NCBI RefSeq assembly: GCF_029836165.1
Contig: NZ_JAOEBG010000005.1
Coordinates: forward strand, 248,001-312,000
Direction: 5' to 3'
Length of the DNA: 64,000 bases
Source: Pseudomonas sp. GD04091
GTDB lineage: Bacteria > Pseudomonadota > Gammaproteobacteria > Pseudomonadales > Pseudomonadaceae
Part shown: positions 42,603 through 50,404 of the stretch, in pieces
Layout of the letters: each line of letters opens with the position of its first letter
Position numbering within the stretch: the stretch's first letter is position 1
Program-made: the position numbers and the translations under genes
The notes under the pieces: model-generated
The model's database searches: none
Told to the model about the DNA's origin: nothing
The model's input: only the letters and a program-made list of their open reading frames with translations

Positions 42603-42736
42603 CTCCACCTCCGCTCAGTGCATAGGCTCAGTGTGCCGGTTCATGTGCTACGTGCGCCATCGCTGTTCACAAGCGGCACCCCGAGTAGCTTTAGCTGTGT
42701 AGTGGCTTCGACCAAGCGCTCCTGCAGGCCCTGCGT

Positions 42737-43618
42737 CTACTGCACCTGAAGCGCGGATGCTTCGCTCAGCCGGGACACCTCCTCCTGCAATGTGCGACAA
42801 CGCTGTTCAAGGGCTTCATTCGAGCGTTCGGAGCCGGCCAGCGTGCTCTGCAGAGCCTCCAGGGCCTGAGTTTTCTGCGCCACTAGCTGTTGCTGTGCAT
42901 GTCGCTCTTTTTGCAACTGCCGCGCCTCGGTGAGCAAGCGTGCATTGTCGCGGTTCAGTTGCGTCAGTTCGTCCTGCTTGATTATCAAGGTCTGCTGCAG
43001 TTGCCGCAGTTCTAGTTGCAATTGTTGTATCTGCGACTCGTGTCGGCGTTGTTCCTGCTCACGCTGTTCCTTGCTGGCCTGCCGGTAGTGCTCCAGGGTG
43101 TCGCGCGCATGTCGGTGTTTTTCCTCCAGCGAGTGGATCTGTGCGTCGCGATCCTTGTGCCGCTCCTCCAGGTCGCGATTAGCCTGCTGTAGGCGGGCGT
43201 TCTCGATCTCGGCCTGCTGCAACTCGTGATGAGTGGTCTGAAGTCGTTCCGCGTCGAGCGCGGTCTGGCCTTCCAGTTGTTGGATGCGGTTTTCGGCCTG
43301 TCGAAACCGATGCTGGTAATCGAGCCGTTCGCGGGCCAGTTGTTCGCGCTCCTGGGCCACGGCGGCCTGCGCCTCCTCCTCTAGCTGATCTGCCAGTTGG
43401 CTGACCAGATTGGCCAACTGTTCGCTGAGCGGGATCAAGGCCGCATCCCGGCCGCGCTCGGCGTCTTCAAGCTCTTTCAGGTAGCGGTGAATGGTGGTCT
43501 TTGAACCGGTATTGCCCAGCTCGATGCGCACCGCATCAATACTGGGGTGGATATCGCGGGCGAGTAGAGAATTCCGGGCTTTCTGCACGATTGCTTTGTT
43601 GATGCCACCGCGGGCCAT
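42737..43618 (-). CDS. tnpT: cointegrate resolution protein T (KfrA-like coiled coil)
   Basis: A 293-residue protein. The N-terminal ~60 residues are a KfrA-type DNA-binding domain (INKAIVQKARNSLLARDIHP, then GSKTTIHRYLKELEDAERG). Residues ~85-285 are an almost unbroken Gln/Glu/Arg-rich coiled coil. TnpT binds the res site of Tn4651-type transposons and assists TnpS. It is divergent from tnpS across a 181-bp region with two palindromes, exactly the Tn4651 layout. Confidence 0.85.
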   Translation of the reverse strand: MARGGINKAIVQKARNSLLARDIHPSIDAVRIELGNTGSKTTIHRYLKELEDAERGRDAALIPLSEQLANLVSQLADQLEEEAQAAVAQEREQLARERLDYQHRFRQAENRIQQLEGQTALDAERLQTTHHELQQAEIENARLQQANRDLEERHKDRDAQIHSLEEKHRHARDTLEHYRQASKEQREQEQRRHESQIQQLQLELRQLQQTLIIKQDELTQLNRDNARLLTEARQLQKERHAQQQLVAQKTQALEALQSTLAGSERSNEALEQRCRTLQEEVSRLSEASALQVQ

Positions 43619-43799
43619 AAGTGGAACTCCTGACGATTTCGTTCTGTGGTATGTACTATGTAAATACATAGCATATTATCAAGAACTTCGTTTTTTTCCG
43701 CTCGTATTCTAGAATTGGATAATCATGAATTATCCAAGGTGATGCGGTGTTTTTGTCGTTTGGCAGTCGCTCACCGGTACACCAAGGGGATGCGCTCAG
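43619..43799. other. TnpS/TnpT resolution (rst) region with two palindromes
   Basis: CTATGTAAATACATAG (43656-43671) is a perfect 16-bp palindrome close to tnpT. TTGGATAAT (43715-43723) faces ATTATCCAA (43729-43737) across a 5-bp spacer. The second has the two-arm/short-spacer form of a tyrosine-recombinase core site; the first may be the TnpT site or a tnpT operator. Their roles are inferred from position between the two resolution genes. Confidence 0.6.
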
Positions 43800-44759
43800 A
43801 TGAGCCAGGAGATCGAGCGGTACCTGCAGGCCGGCACTCGTGCCAACACCCGGCGGAGCTATCAGCAGGCGCTTGAGCACTTCGAGGTGACGTGGGGTGG
43901 CTTTCTGCCGGCGACTAGCGATACAGTCGTGCGCTATCTGGTCGATCACGCCGCCACCCTGTCCAGCAATACCTTGAAGTTGCGCCTCGCGGCGTTGGCG
44001 CAGTGGCATGTCAGCCAAGGCTTCCCGGATCCGACCAAGACTCCGCTGGTCCGCCAGATCCTCAAGGGCATTCGTACTTTGCACCCACGCCAAGAGAAGC
44101 AGGCCGAACCTTTGCAGCTGCGCCAGTTCGAACAGTGCGTGTTGTGGCTGGAACAAGCTTTGGAGCAGGCCCGCGCGGAAGACGACTTGCCACGGCTACT
44201 GCGCTGTTGCCGCGATCGCGCTCTGATACTGATCGGCTTCTGGCGGGCCTTTCGCAGTGATGAGCTATGTCGCCTACAGGTCGAGCACATCCAGGTGCGG
44301 ACCGGGGAGGGCATGCAACTGTTCCTGCCCTGGAGCAAAGGTGATCGGGACAACCAAGGCCAGACCTTCAACGCGCCGGCGCTGGCCAGGCTGTGCCCAG
44401 TACAAGCCTACGTCGACTGGATCAGTCTTGCGGGTATCGCACGCGGGCCGGTATTCCGTGGAATTGATCGCTGGGGGCACTTAGGTGAGCAGGGCTTGCA
44501 CCCAAATAGCGTTGTCCCACTCATGCGCGCCGTACTGCAGGCAGCAGGGCTGCCTTCGGAGCTGTACAGTAGCCACTCGCTGCGCCGCGGGTTTGCCACC
44601 TGGGCCACCCGCAGCGGCTGGGATATCAAAGCGCTGATGCAGTACGTAGGCTGGAGCGATGGGCAATCCGCATTGCGCTATGTCGAGAGCACAGGAGTGT
44701 TCCCTGGGCAACTGAGTGCGCTACAACACATCTCAAACTGGCCCGAGGGACTGCCATAA
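43800..44759 (+). CDS. tnpS: cointegrate resolution tyrosine recombinase
   Basis: A 319-residue recombinase of the Tn4651 TnpS group. Arg I is in FWRAFRSDELCRLQVEHI (~150), the HxxR box is SHSLRRGFATWATRSGWD (~260), and the Tyr nucleophile is in SALRYVESTG (~296). The N-terminal SAM-like domain begins IERYLQAGTRANTRRSYQQA. It is complete and divergent from tnpT. It resolves cointegrates formed by the transposase, which is missing here, so the module may now act only on similar res sites in other elements. Confidence 0.87.
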   Translation: MSQEIERYLQAGTRANTRRSYQQALEHFEVTWGGFLPATSDTVVRYLVDHAATLSSNTLKLRLAALAQWHVSQGFPDPTKTPLVRQILKGIRTLHPRQEKQAEPLQLRQFEQCVLWLEQALEQARAEDDLPRLLRCCRDRALILIGFWRAFRSDELCRLQVEHIQVRTGEGMQLFLPWSKGDRDNQGQTFNAPALARLCPVQAYVDWISLAGIARGPVFRGIDRWGHLGEQGLHPNSVVPLMRAVLQAAGLPSELYSSHSLRRGFATWATRSGWDIKALMQYVGWSDGQSALRYVESTGVFPGQLSALQHISNWPEGLP

Positions 44760-44787
44760 GACCGCCTTCCGCGGCCCCGATCTGCAC

Positions 44788-45075
44788 CTAGCTGCGCACT
44801 GGGAACACCAGCTCGTCATGTGCGGTGCAAATGAGTCGATGATCCAGCACATGGAAAATTGCAGGGTTCTTGGCATCCTGGGCACCCACAAAGAAGAGGT
44901 AACTGCGGGATGCCTGCTTGTCTTTTTTGGCTTTTATGTTCTCTTGCCGGGCTATTTCCAGCTCATTTTTCAGTCGCCCGCGGGCAGCTGCTGACCACTC
45001 GCTCCAAAGGACGACCACCTGGTAAGGCGTTAGTTTTTTCTCTTCCCATTCGCCCGCGTTGAGTGAAATGGTCAA
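44788..45075 (-). CDS. possible gene fragment, 95 residues, unknown
   Basis: A charged, plausible protein stretch (LNAGEWEEKKLTPYQVVVLW, then RLKNELEIARQENIKAKKDK) with only a TTG start at 45075 and no ribosome site. Its composition looks coding, but it may be the 3' end of a gene whose front was deleted during decay of the transposon. No family was recognised. Confidence 0.35.
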   Translation of the reverse strand: MTISLNAGEWEEKKLTPYQVVVLWSEWSAAARGRLKNELEIARQENIKAKKDKQASRSYLFFVGAQDAKNPAIFHVLDHRLICTAHDELVFPVRS

Positions 45076-45081
45076 GTGTTC

Positions 45082-45333
45082 ATGCTACAAAGACGCGCTG
45101 AGGGAACGCTGGTCGAGGCAGTCCAGGTTGTACTGCCTGCGAGGCTGAATGGATCCAATGACTGGACGATGGAGAAGCTGACCGAGCTGATAAGGGTCTA
45201 TGACCGGGACGAACGAGTCTTGGGCTACGACTTCCAAACGGCATCAGGCCAGACCTACTCGCACAGAGATTGCCTGTACTCACAGGACGGAGCCAAGCAC
45301 CAGGTCTATTGTTCGATGATGTGTCCCGCATGA
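45082..45333 (+). CDS. possible small protein, 83 residues, unknown
   Basis: Reads MLQRRAEGTLVEAVQVVLPA and later WTMEKLTELIRVYDRDERVL, ending with a Cys pair (YCSMMCPA). No clear ribosome site precedes the ATG. It abuts the divergent fragment at 44788-45075 and the AbiEi-like gene 57 bp downstream. It is listed because the coding pattern is plausible, not because a family was identified. Confidence 0.35.
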   Translation: MLQRRAEGTLVEAVQVVLPARLNGSNDWTMEKLTELIRVYDRDERVLGYDFQTASGQTYSHRDCLYSQDGAKHQVYCSMMCPA

Positions 45334-45390
45334 GATGGTCGCCACCTCTGGTGGTTCTTGGCAGGGCCACTCACGAGGTTTGACAGGACA

Positions 45391-46005
45391 ATGAAGGCTC
45401 TTCCCGAGAAAATCCTGGACATCATTCAACAGCTTCCAGAAGGTGAGGTTCTGACACCTAGCAGATTCCTGCATCATGGTTCTCGCCATGCTGTGCAGCG
45501 AGGACTCTCTCGCCTGGTCGAAGGTGGAAAGCTGTTTCGCGTTGCTCGGGGCATTTATGTTGCCGCAGTCGAAACTCGGTTCGGCGTGCGCCCGCCGGCA
45601 CCGGAGAAGGTTGTCCACTCGCTGGCTAATGCGCTGGGTGAAGTGCTGGTCGACCACGGGGCTCGTGCCGCGAATAAATTAGGGCTGAGCACACAGGTTC
45701 CAGTTCGCTATGTCTTTCTAACCGACGGACGCTCTAGGGAGCTTCAGGTAGGCAAGACCACCGTGTCGATTCGGTATGCGCCTCGATGGTTGATGGCTCT
45801 AGGCGCTACTGGAGCGGGGGAAGCCATTCGAGCATTGGATTGGATTGGCGAGGCAAGCGTGGGGTATGCCGTTTTCAAACTTCATAAACTACTACCCGAG
45901 AGCGAATGGGGTGATCTGGTGTCAGCTCACCGCTCGTTACCTATCTGGATGGCGAATGCAATCTGCGCTCAGTCGAGTTGCACCCACCCTGTCAAGTTGG
46001 GCTAG
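45391..46005 (+). CDS. AbiEi-like antitoxin (DUF6088-like), orphan
   Basis: A 204-residue protein. The N-terminal ~60 residues are a winged helix (GEVLTPSRFLHHGSRHAVQR, then GLSRLVEGGKLFRVARGIYV) followed by the typical RxxRGxY junction of AbiEi-type antitoxins. The C-terminal half is the usual variable domain. AbiEi normally precedes an AbiEii nucleotidyltransferase toxin; here the next gene is copS on the other strand, only 36 bp away, so the toxin is missing. The final ~12 residues may be altered by the deletion. Confidence 0.68.
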   Translation: MKALPEKILDIIQQLPEGEVLTPSRFLHHGSRHAVQRGLSRLVEGGKLFRVARGIYVAAVETRFGVRPPAPEKVVHSLANALGEVLVDHGARAANKLGLSTQVPVRYVFLTDGRSRELQVGKTTVSIRYAPRWLMALGATGAGEAIRALDWIGEASVGYAVFKLHKLLPESEWGDLVSAHRSLPIWMANAICAQSSCTHPVKLG

Positions 46006-46041
46006 CGGTTTAGCTGTAGCCTACTTACCGCCAGATCGGCA

Positions 46042-47418
46042 TCATCTGGAATGGGGCAATTCGATGTGAAAGCCCGTGAGGCCGGCGGCTGAGGTGCACC
46101 AGATGCGGCCTTTGTGAGCCTCAATGATGGATCGGGTGATGGCAAGTCCGAGCCCGGCGTTGCTCGGGCTTCCCTCCCGCCGAGCGGGGTCGACCCGGTA
46201 AAAGCGGTCGAAGAGCTTCTCTAAATGCTCTGAGCTAATTGTGTCCCCTGGGTTCTCGATGCTGAAGGTTGTGGAGTCCGCTGTCTCGCGGATCAAAACC
46301 GAAATTGTATGTCCCACCGGCGTGTAGCGCAGCGCATTGGACAGCAAGTTGGAAAGTGCACGATCAAGCATCAGCCGATCTCCCAGCACTTGGCCTGTGC
46401 CTGTGAGCGATAGTTCAATGCCATGTTCTTCGGCCAGAAGGTGGTAGTAGTCAAACAGCTTGAAGACTACGTCAGCCAGTTCGATCCTGGCCTGCTCGGG
46501 GATGATCAGGCCATTATCAGCCTTGGCCAAGAAAAGCATGTCATCAATCATCCGAGACATGCGCTTCAAGTCCTCCAGGTTGGAGTAGAGATTCTCTTCA
46601 TAGGCATTGATATCGCGTTTCTTGCTCAGCACGACCTCGGTGTGGGTCATCAGGTTGCTAACGGGCGTGCGTAGCTCGTGGGCAATGTCGGCCGAAAAAT
46701 TGGAGAGCCTAACGAAGGCATCCTCTAGCCGAGCCAACATCGCATTGAAGGATAGAACCAGTTGCTGAAGTTCCCGCGGCACTGGTTCGAGAGGGATTCG
46801 TTCCTGTAACGAGCGAGCGGACATCCCGGAGGCCACATGAGTGACTTGCCGCAGAGGCCTAAGGCCGCTGCGAGCAACCACCCAGCCGAGCGCGGCACTG
46901 AACAGGGCACTGATGACCAATCCAATCCAGAACCATCGTTGCAGCGTGTCGAAAAAGTGTGTGTGATTGGTGACGTCAAGAATCAGCAAAGCTGTGAGCG
47001 GCTCAGCCTGATCGGCTACCGAGATTTGCGCCGTCATGCCGCGGTACATGTGTTGGCCGTTCTGCCACTCCCACATGCTCTGCTCATTTTCACGTCTGAA
47101 ACGCTCTGGTACTTCGACTGCTCTGGGGTCGGAGAACAGTACAGAACCGTCACTGGCCAGGATAGTGGCCGCCAGATCCTGATGGGCTCCCAGCAAGGCT
47201 CGCAACTGCGGTAATTCTTCCGAAAGGCTCGCTTCACCGCGAGCATTGTTGAGGATATGTTTGGCGGATTCGAGTTTCTCCACCAGGGCCTGCCGATCCA
47301 GCATCTTGAAGTGGTGCTGGCTGAGCATATTGAAACTCAGCCCTGCTACCGTCAGGACTGCAATTACCGCGGACATGAACATCAGGCTCATGCGTGCTGT
47401 CAGCGAAAGGTGCTTCAT
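46042..47418 (-). CDS. copS: copper-sensing histidine kinase
   Basis: A 458-residue heavy-metal sensor kinase of the CopS/CusS family. Two membrane segments (~8-32 and ~155-178) flank a periplasmic domain with His/Trp residues (NEQSMWEWQNGQHMYRG). A HAMP domain follows, then the H-box FSADIAHELRTPVSNLMTH, N-box RALSNLLSNALRYTPVG and G-box NAGLGLAITRSI. GGAG 5 nt upstream favours the ATG at 47418 over the overlapping GTG at 47424. It is translationally linked to copR and ends beside the transposon remnant. Confidence 0.9.
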   Translation of the reverse strand: MKHLSLTARMSLMFMSAVIAVLTVAGLSFNMLSQHHFKMLDRQALVEKLESAKHILNNARGEASLSEELPQLRALLGAHQDLAATILASDGSVLFSDPRAVEVPERFRRENEQSMWEWQNGQHMYRGMTAQISVADQAEPLTALLILDVTNHTHFFDTLQRWFWIGLVISALFSAALGWVVARSGLRPLRQVTHVASGMSARSLQERIPLEPVPRELQQLVLSFNAMLARLEDAFVRLSNFSADIAHELRTPVSNLMTHTEVVLSKKRDINAYEENLYSNLEDLKRMSRMIDDMLFLAKADNGLIIPEQARIELADVVFKLFDYYHLLAEEHGIELSLTGTGQVLGDRLMLDRALSNLLSNALRYTPVGHTISVLIRETADSTTFSIENPGDTISSEHLEKLFDRFYRVDPARREGSPSNAGLGLAITRSIIEAHKGRIWCTSAAGLTGFHIELPHSR

Positions 47419-47420
47419 AT

Positions 47421-48098
47421 TCACTCCGGCGCATCCATCATGTATCCCATGCCGCGGGCGGTATGAATCAGCTTGAGATCGAAATCGTCATCGATTTTTG
47501 CGCGTAGCCGGCGTACCGCAACCTCAATGACATTGGTGTCGCTGTCGAAATTCATGTCCCAAACCTGAGAGGCAATCAGCGACTTCGGGAGCACCTCGCC
47601 GCGCCGGCGCAGTAGCAGTTCCAGCAGTGAAAACTCCTTCGCGGTCAGGTCAATTCTTTTCCCGCCACGGATCGCACGCCGCTTCATCAGATCGACTTCC
47701 AGATCGGCAATTTTCATCGTTGTTTGCGTGGGTGAGCCATTGCCTCTACGCAGCAGCGTTCTGACCCTGGCCAGAAGTTCTGAAAAAGCAAATGGCTTGA
47801 TTAGGTAGTCGTCCGCACCTAGCTCCAACCCTTTAACGCGGTCCTCCACACCATCGCGTGCCGTCAAGAACAATACGGGAACGTCTTTTCCTGCGGCGCG
47901 CACCATGCGCAGCACTTCCCACCCGTCCAGCCCAGGCATCATCACATCCAGGATCAGGAGGTCATAGGACTCACTCAGCGCGTGCTGTAGAGCATCTGTA
48001 CCGGTCATAACCCGATCGACATTGAAGCCCGCTTCACTCAGGCCTTGCTGCAGGTATGCACCGGTTTTGGGTTCATCTTCAGCTACCAGTAGTTTCAT
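47421..48098 (-). CDS. copR: copper response regulator, OmpR family
   Basis: A 225-residue response regulator. The receiver domain has the phospho-acceptor Asp in [18 protein letters not shown] (~51) and the conserved Lys in [12 protein letters not shown] (~101). The C-terminal winged helix (~130-222) contains [20 protein letters not shown] and ends with [19 protein letters not shown] lies 9 nt before the ATG at 48098. CopR-type regulators bind TTACNNNNNNGTAA-like boxes; one stands 65 bp upstream and four more occur across the copper block. Confidence 0.93.
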   Translation of the reverse strand: MKLLVAEDEPKTGAYLQQGLSEAGFNVDRVMTGTDALQHALSESYDLLILDVMMPGLDGWEVLRMVRAAGKDVPVLFLTARDGVEDRVKGLELGADDYLIKPFAFSELLARVRTLLRRGNGSPTQTTMKIADLEVDLMKRRAIRGGKRIDLTAKEFSLLELLLRRRGEVLPKSLIASQVWDMNFDSDTNVIEVAVRRLRAKIDDDFDLKLIHTARGMGYMMDAPE

Positions 48099-48162
48099 GC
48101 GAGCAGACTCCAAAAATCGGGTGGCCTGAGTTTGCAGGCAAACCGCGGCCCCAACCAGAAGC

Positions 48163-48176
48163 TTACGAAAATGTAA
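48163..48176. promoter_or_regulatory. cop box 1 (copR / ptrA-like gene)
   Basis: TTACGAAAATGTAA: perfect TTAC-N6-GTAA. It lies in the divergent copR/ptrA-like region. A CTGACA -35-like element starts 16 bp downstream (48193), with a TGCTAGCAT -10-like element 17 bp further on. Confidence 0.8.
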
Positions 48177-48305
48177 TTCTGACTTCAGGTCTCTGACAGG
48201 GTGGCTTGTCTAGGGTGCTAGCATGAGCATTAGGTTGTGCTCTCGGCCCTCGACAGACCAAAAGCAGAGGTGCCGGCCATAGTTTGCACTGATGGAGACT
48301 GCCCT

Positions 48306-48665
48306 ATGAAATCGCTGAAACCTTTGCTTCTGGTTGGTTCGCTACTGCTGTCTTCTATGGCTTGGGCCGAAGGGGGCAGCGACCGTGTATTCGAGCGCAT
48401 CCAGCAGATGCGCGACAAAGCAGAAGCCGTGCTGATCCAGGCGGAGAAGGCCCCGGTCGGCGAGCGGCATGTGCACATGAAGGAGCATATGAACATGCTC
48501 GAAGAGATCATGAGCCAGCTGCACAACGAACATCCCGCGCCAGACATGTCAGCCGAAGAGCATCTAGCCTGGATGGAAAAGCATGACAAGCTGGTAGACG
48601 ACGTGCTGGGTCAAATGATTCGAGAGCACAAGCTGATGATGGCCGACAAGGAATGCCATCAGTAA
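48306..48665 (+). CDS. PtrA N-terminal-domain protein, periplasmic
   Basis: A 119-residue precursor. The signal peptide ends SSMAWAEGGSDRVFERIQQM, which carries the A-E-G-G-x-D-R-x-F signature of PtrA-like proteins. The rest is His/Met/Glu-rich and helical (HVHMKEHMNMLEEIMSQLHN), suggesting copper binding. PtrA is copper-inducible and linked to CopRS in pseudomonads. It is divergent from copR, behind cop box 1. An intrinsic terminator follows at 48714. Confidence 0.8.
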   Translation: MKSLKPLLLVGSLLLSSMAWAEGGSDRVFERIQQMRDKAEAVLIQAEKAPVGERHVHMKEHMNMLEEIMSQLHNEHPAPDMSAEEHLAWMEKHDKLVDDVLGQMIREHKLMMADKECHQ

Positions 48666-48713
48666 AGATTTCCCCCATCTTCCAGGCCTTTCGTGATTGC
48701 TCCTTTGGCCTAG

Positions 48714-48740
48714 CGGCGCCTTTATGGCGCCGTGCTTTTT
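48714..48740 (+). terminator. rho-independent terminator after the ptrA-like gene
   Basis: CGGCGCC (48714-48720) pairs with GGCGCCG (48726-48732) around TTTAT, followed by TGCTTTTT. Confidence 0.85.
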
Positions 48741-48746
48741 CCCAGC

Positions 48747-48760
48747 TGACGCAATTGTAG
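48747..48760. promoter_or_regulatory. cop box 2 (first cupredoxin)
   Basis: TGACGCAATTGTAG fits TGAC-N6-GTAG. A CTGGCA -35-like element begins 16 bp downstream (48777), the same spacing as at cop box 1. The cupredoxin start is at 48833. Confidence 0.7.
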
Positions 48761-48832
48761 TTTTGGGGTCAGCGGCCTGGCAGCAAGCGGGGAATAGCAT
48801 GAGATTTCCAGCATCCATCGCGAGGTCTCACC

Positions 48833-49390
48833 ATGAAACGCATACCCCTTAAGCTGCTGATCAGCACTCTGTTCATCAGCACCACTTTTCCGGCATTTGC
48901 CGAGGCCGGCGGCAGTAGCAATGGCATTGGGCAGCAGGCCCAGGCGACGCCAGCGACTCGTACCATCTTGGTAAAGATGGACGACATCAACTACAGCCAG
49001 AAAACGATCGATGTGAAGCCAGGTGAAACCGTGCGCTTCGTTCTGAAGAACGAGGGCGCGTTGATGCACGAGTTCAACATCGGGCAGGCAGCGTCCCAGC
49101 TGGAGCACCAGCGCAAGATGGCGTCCTTGTTCAAGGACGGCACACTGACCCCGACCGGCATGGCCGAGCGCATTGTCTGGCATGAGCGTTATGGCACGGG
49201 AGACTCCAACCCTCCAGGCTATCCGAAAGTCATCAAAGCCAAGCATGACGACCCGAACGCGGTTCTCGTCGAGCCCGGCACAACCAAAGAGTTCGTGTGG
49301 ACCTTCCCTAAGGCGGGCAGTTTGAGCTTCGCCTGTACATTGCCTGGGCATTACCAGGCGGGGATGGTCGGTGAGTTTGCTCTGCGTTAG
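48833..49390 (+). CDS. periplasmic cupredoxin (copper resistance)
   Basis: A 185-residue secreted blue-copper-type protein. A signal peptide (LISTLFISTTFPAFA) precedes the cupredoxin fold. The copper ligands are the upstream His in ALMHEFNIG and the Cys, His and Met of FACTLPGHYQAGMVG (C-x4-H-x4-M). An insertion of ~60 residues between strands (MASLFKDGTLTPTGMAERIV and following) is shared with the next gene. Likely binds or oxidises Cu(I) in the periplasm. It is similar to CopI-type proteins. Confidence 0.85.
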   Translation: MKRIPLKLLISTLFISTTFPAFAEAGGSSNGIGQQAQATPATRTILVKMDDINYSQKTIDVKPGETVRFVLKNEGALMHEFNIGQAASQLEHQRKMASLFKDGTLTPTGMAERIVWHERYGTGDSNPPGYPKVIKAKHDDPNAVLVEPGTTKEFVWTFPKAGSLSFACTLPGHYQAGMVGEFALR

Positions 49391-49446
49391 TCCGGCACCG
49401 GTGCTACCCGTTGGCCGCGAGCTGGCTAGCACCGATTTGACGAACC

Positions 49447-49460
49447 TTACTGCGATGTAG
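49447..49460. promoter_or_regulatory. cop box 3 (second cupredoxin)
   Basis: TTACTGCGATGTAG fits TTAC-N6-GTAG, with CCGCCA 16 bp downstream at the -35-like place. The next start codon is 49538. Confidence 0.7.
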
Positions 49461-49537
49461 TTTTCACGTCAGCGTACCGCCAGCTGCACCTCATTAGCAT
49501 CGGGACTCATCCCTCCTCAACACCTCAGAGGCACACC

Positions 49538-50071
49538 ATGAAACTCAGACCCGCTTTCATAATCACCACCCTTGGCTTGCTGCTCAGTGCTGCCAATGCG
49601 CTGGCCAGCCCGGGCCACAAGAAAGACAGTATTGGGCAACCGGGAGACGGTCAGGCAGTAGATCGCACCATCGAAGTCCGGATGGGGGACATCTTCTTCG
49701 AACCCAAAGCAATGGAGATCAAAGCAGGCGAGACAGTTCGCTTCGTCCTGAAAAATGACGGTGCACTGCTACACGAATTCAATCTTGGCAAAGCGGCATC
49801 CCATGCCGCGCACCAGAAAGAGATGGCCGCGATGTTTCAGAACGGCACGCTGTCCCCTACAGGTGTGCATGACATGAGCAATATGGGCCATGCCATGGGC
49901 GGCATGAAGATGGTCGGTATGGAACACGATGACCCCAACAGTGTTCTTGTCGGACCTGGAGCAAGCGAAGAGTTGATCTGGACCTTCTCCGCCGCCACCG
50001 AACTGGAGTTCGCCTGCAATATTCCAGGACATTATCAGTCGGGAATGGTCGGTAAGGTGACCGTACGCTGA
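49538..50071 (+). CDS. second periplasmic cupredoxin, paralogue
   Basis: A 177-residue paralogue of the protein at 48833. The signal peptide ends SAANALASP. Copper ligands are His in LLHEFNLG and Cys/His/Met in FACNIPGHYQSGMVG. Its internal insertion is Met/His-rich (MSNMGHAMGGMKMVGMEHDD), giving extra soft Cu(I) sites that the first copy lacks. The two genes are a tandem duplication, each behind its own cop box. Confidence 0.85.
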   Translation: MKLRPAFIITTLGLLLSAANALASPGHKKDSIGQPGDGQAVDRTIEVRMGDIFFEPKAMEIKAGETVRFVLKNDGALLHEFNLGKAASHAAHQKEMAAMFQNGTLSPTGVHDMSNMGHAMGGMKMVGMEHDDPNSVLVGPGASEELIWTFSAATELEFACNIPGHYQSGMVGKVTVR

Positions 50072-50150
50072 CGTTTATTGATACTCGCCAACTCCGTCCA
50101 GTCTGAGACACCTATACTGATCCGGCCGCCATTGAAACGAGGCTATTGTC

Positions 50151-50399
50151 GTGGACCATACCCATCACACCAGTACCACTGAGCCGCCTTTTTGGAAGAG
50201 CAAGATTGGCATTGCGCTGATCATGCTGGCCGTAATCGGCATCTTCTATGTAGCGCGTGAGCATTACGGTCATCTTTCGCAGGCCCTGCCGTACCTCATC
50301 CTGCTGCTATGCCCGCTGATGCATCTGTTTGGCCACAATCACGGCGGGCACTCCCACTCCAGCAGCACCGCTGTTTCCAAGGACGAAGAAAGGACATAG
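50151..50399 (+). CDS. DUF2933-type small membrane protein, His-rich ends
   Basis: An 82-residue protein starting at GTG 50151. Two membrane segments ([20 protein letters not shown] and [17 protein letters not shown]) lie between a His-rich N-terminus (DHTHHTS) and a His-rich C-terminus ([12 protein letters not shown]). Small DUF2933 proteins are regular companions of Cu+ P-type ATPases in metal islands. It ends 5 bp before the ATPase gene. Metal delivery to the pump is a plausible but untested role. Confidence 0.75.
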   Translation: MDHTHHTSTTEPPFWKSKIGIALIMLAVIGIFYVAREHYGHLSQALPYLILLLCPLMHLFGHNHGGHSHSSSTAVSKDEERT

Positions 50400-50404
50400 A
50401 TCGC

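Larger units (their letters stand above)
40927..44759. mobile_element. decayed Tn4651-type Tn3-family transposon (one side, no tnpA seen)
   Basis: The left edge is the GGGG-initiated terminal repeat at 40927. The element contains a divergent tnpT-tnpS resolution module at its right. No tnpA gene or inverted copy of the terminus was found up to 46041, where the copper genes resume, so its right limit is uncertain and it is probably immobile on its own. It carries a nucleotidyltransferase module between the repeats and tnpT. Confidence 0.65.

Noticed and set aside
44760..46041. A remnant tnpA or the opposite terminal repeat of the Tn3-type element
   Set aside because: I read both strands for transposase motifs and for an inverted copy of the 40927 repeat and found neither, so the transposon's right end is left undefined.
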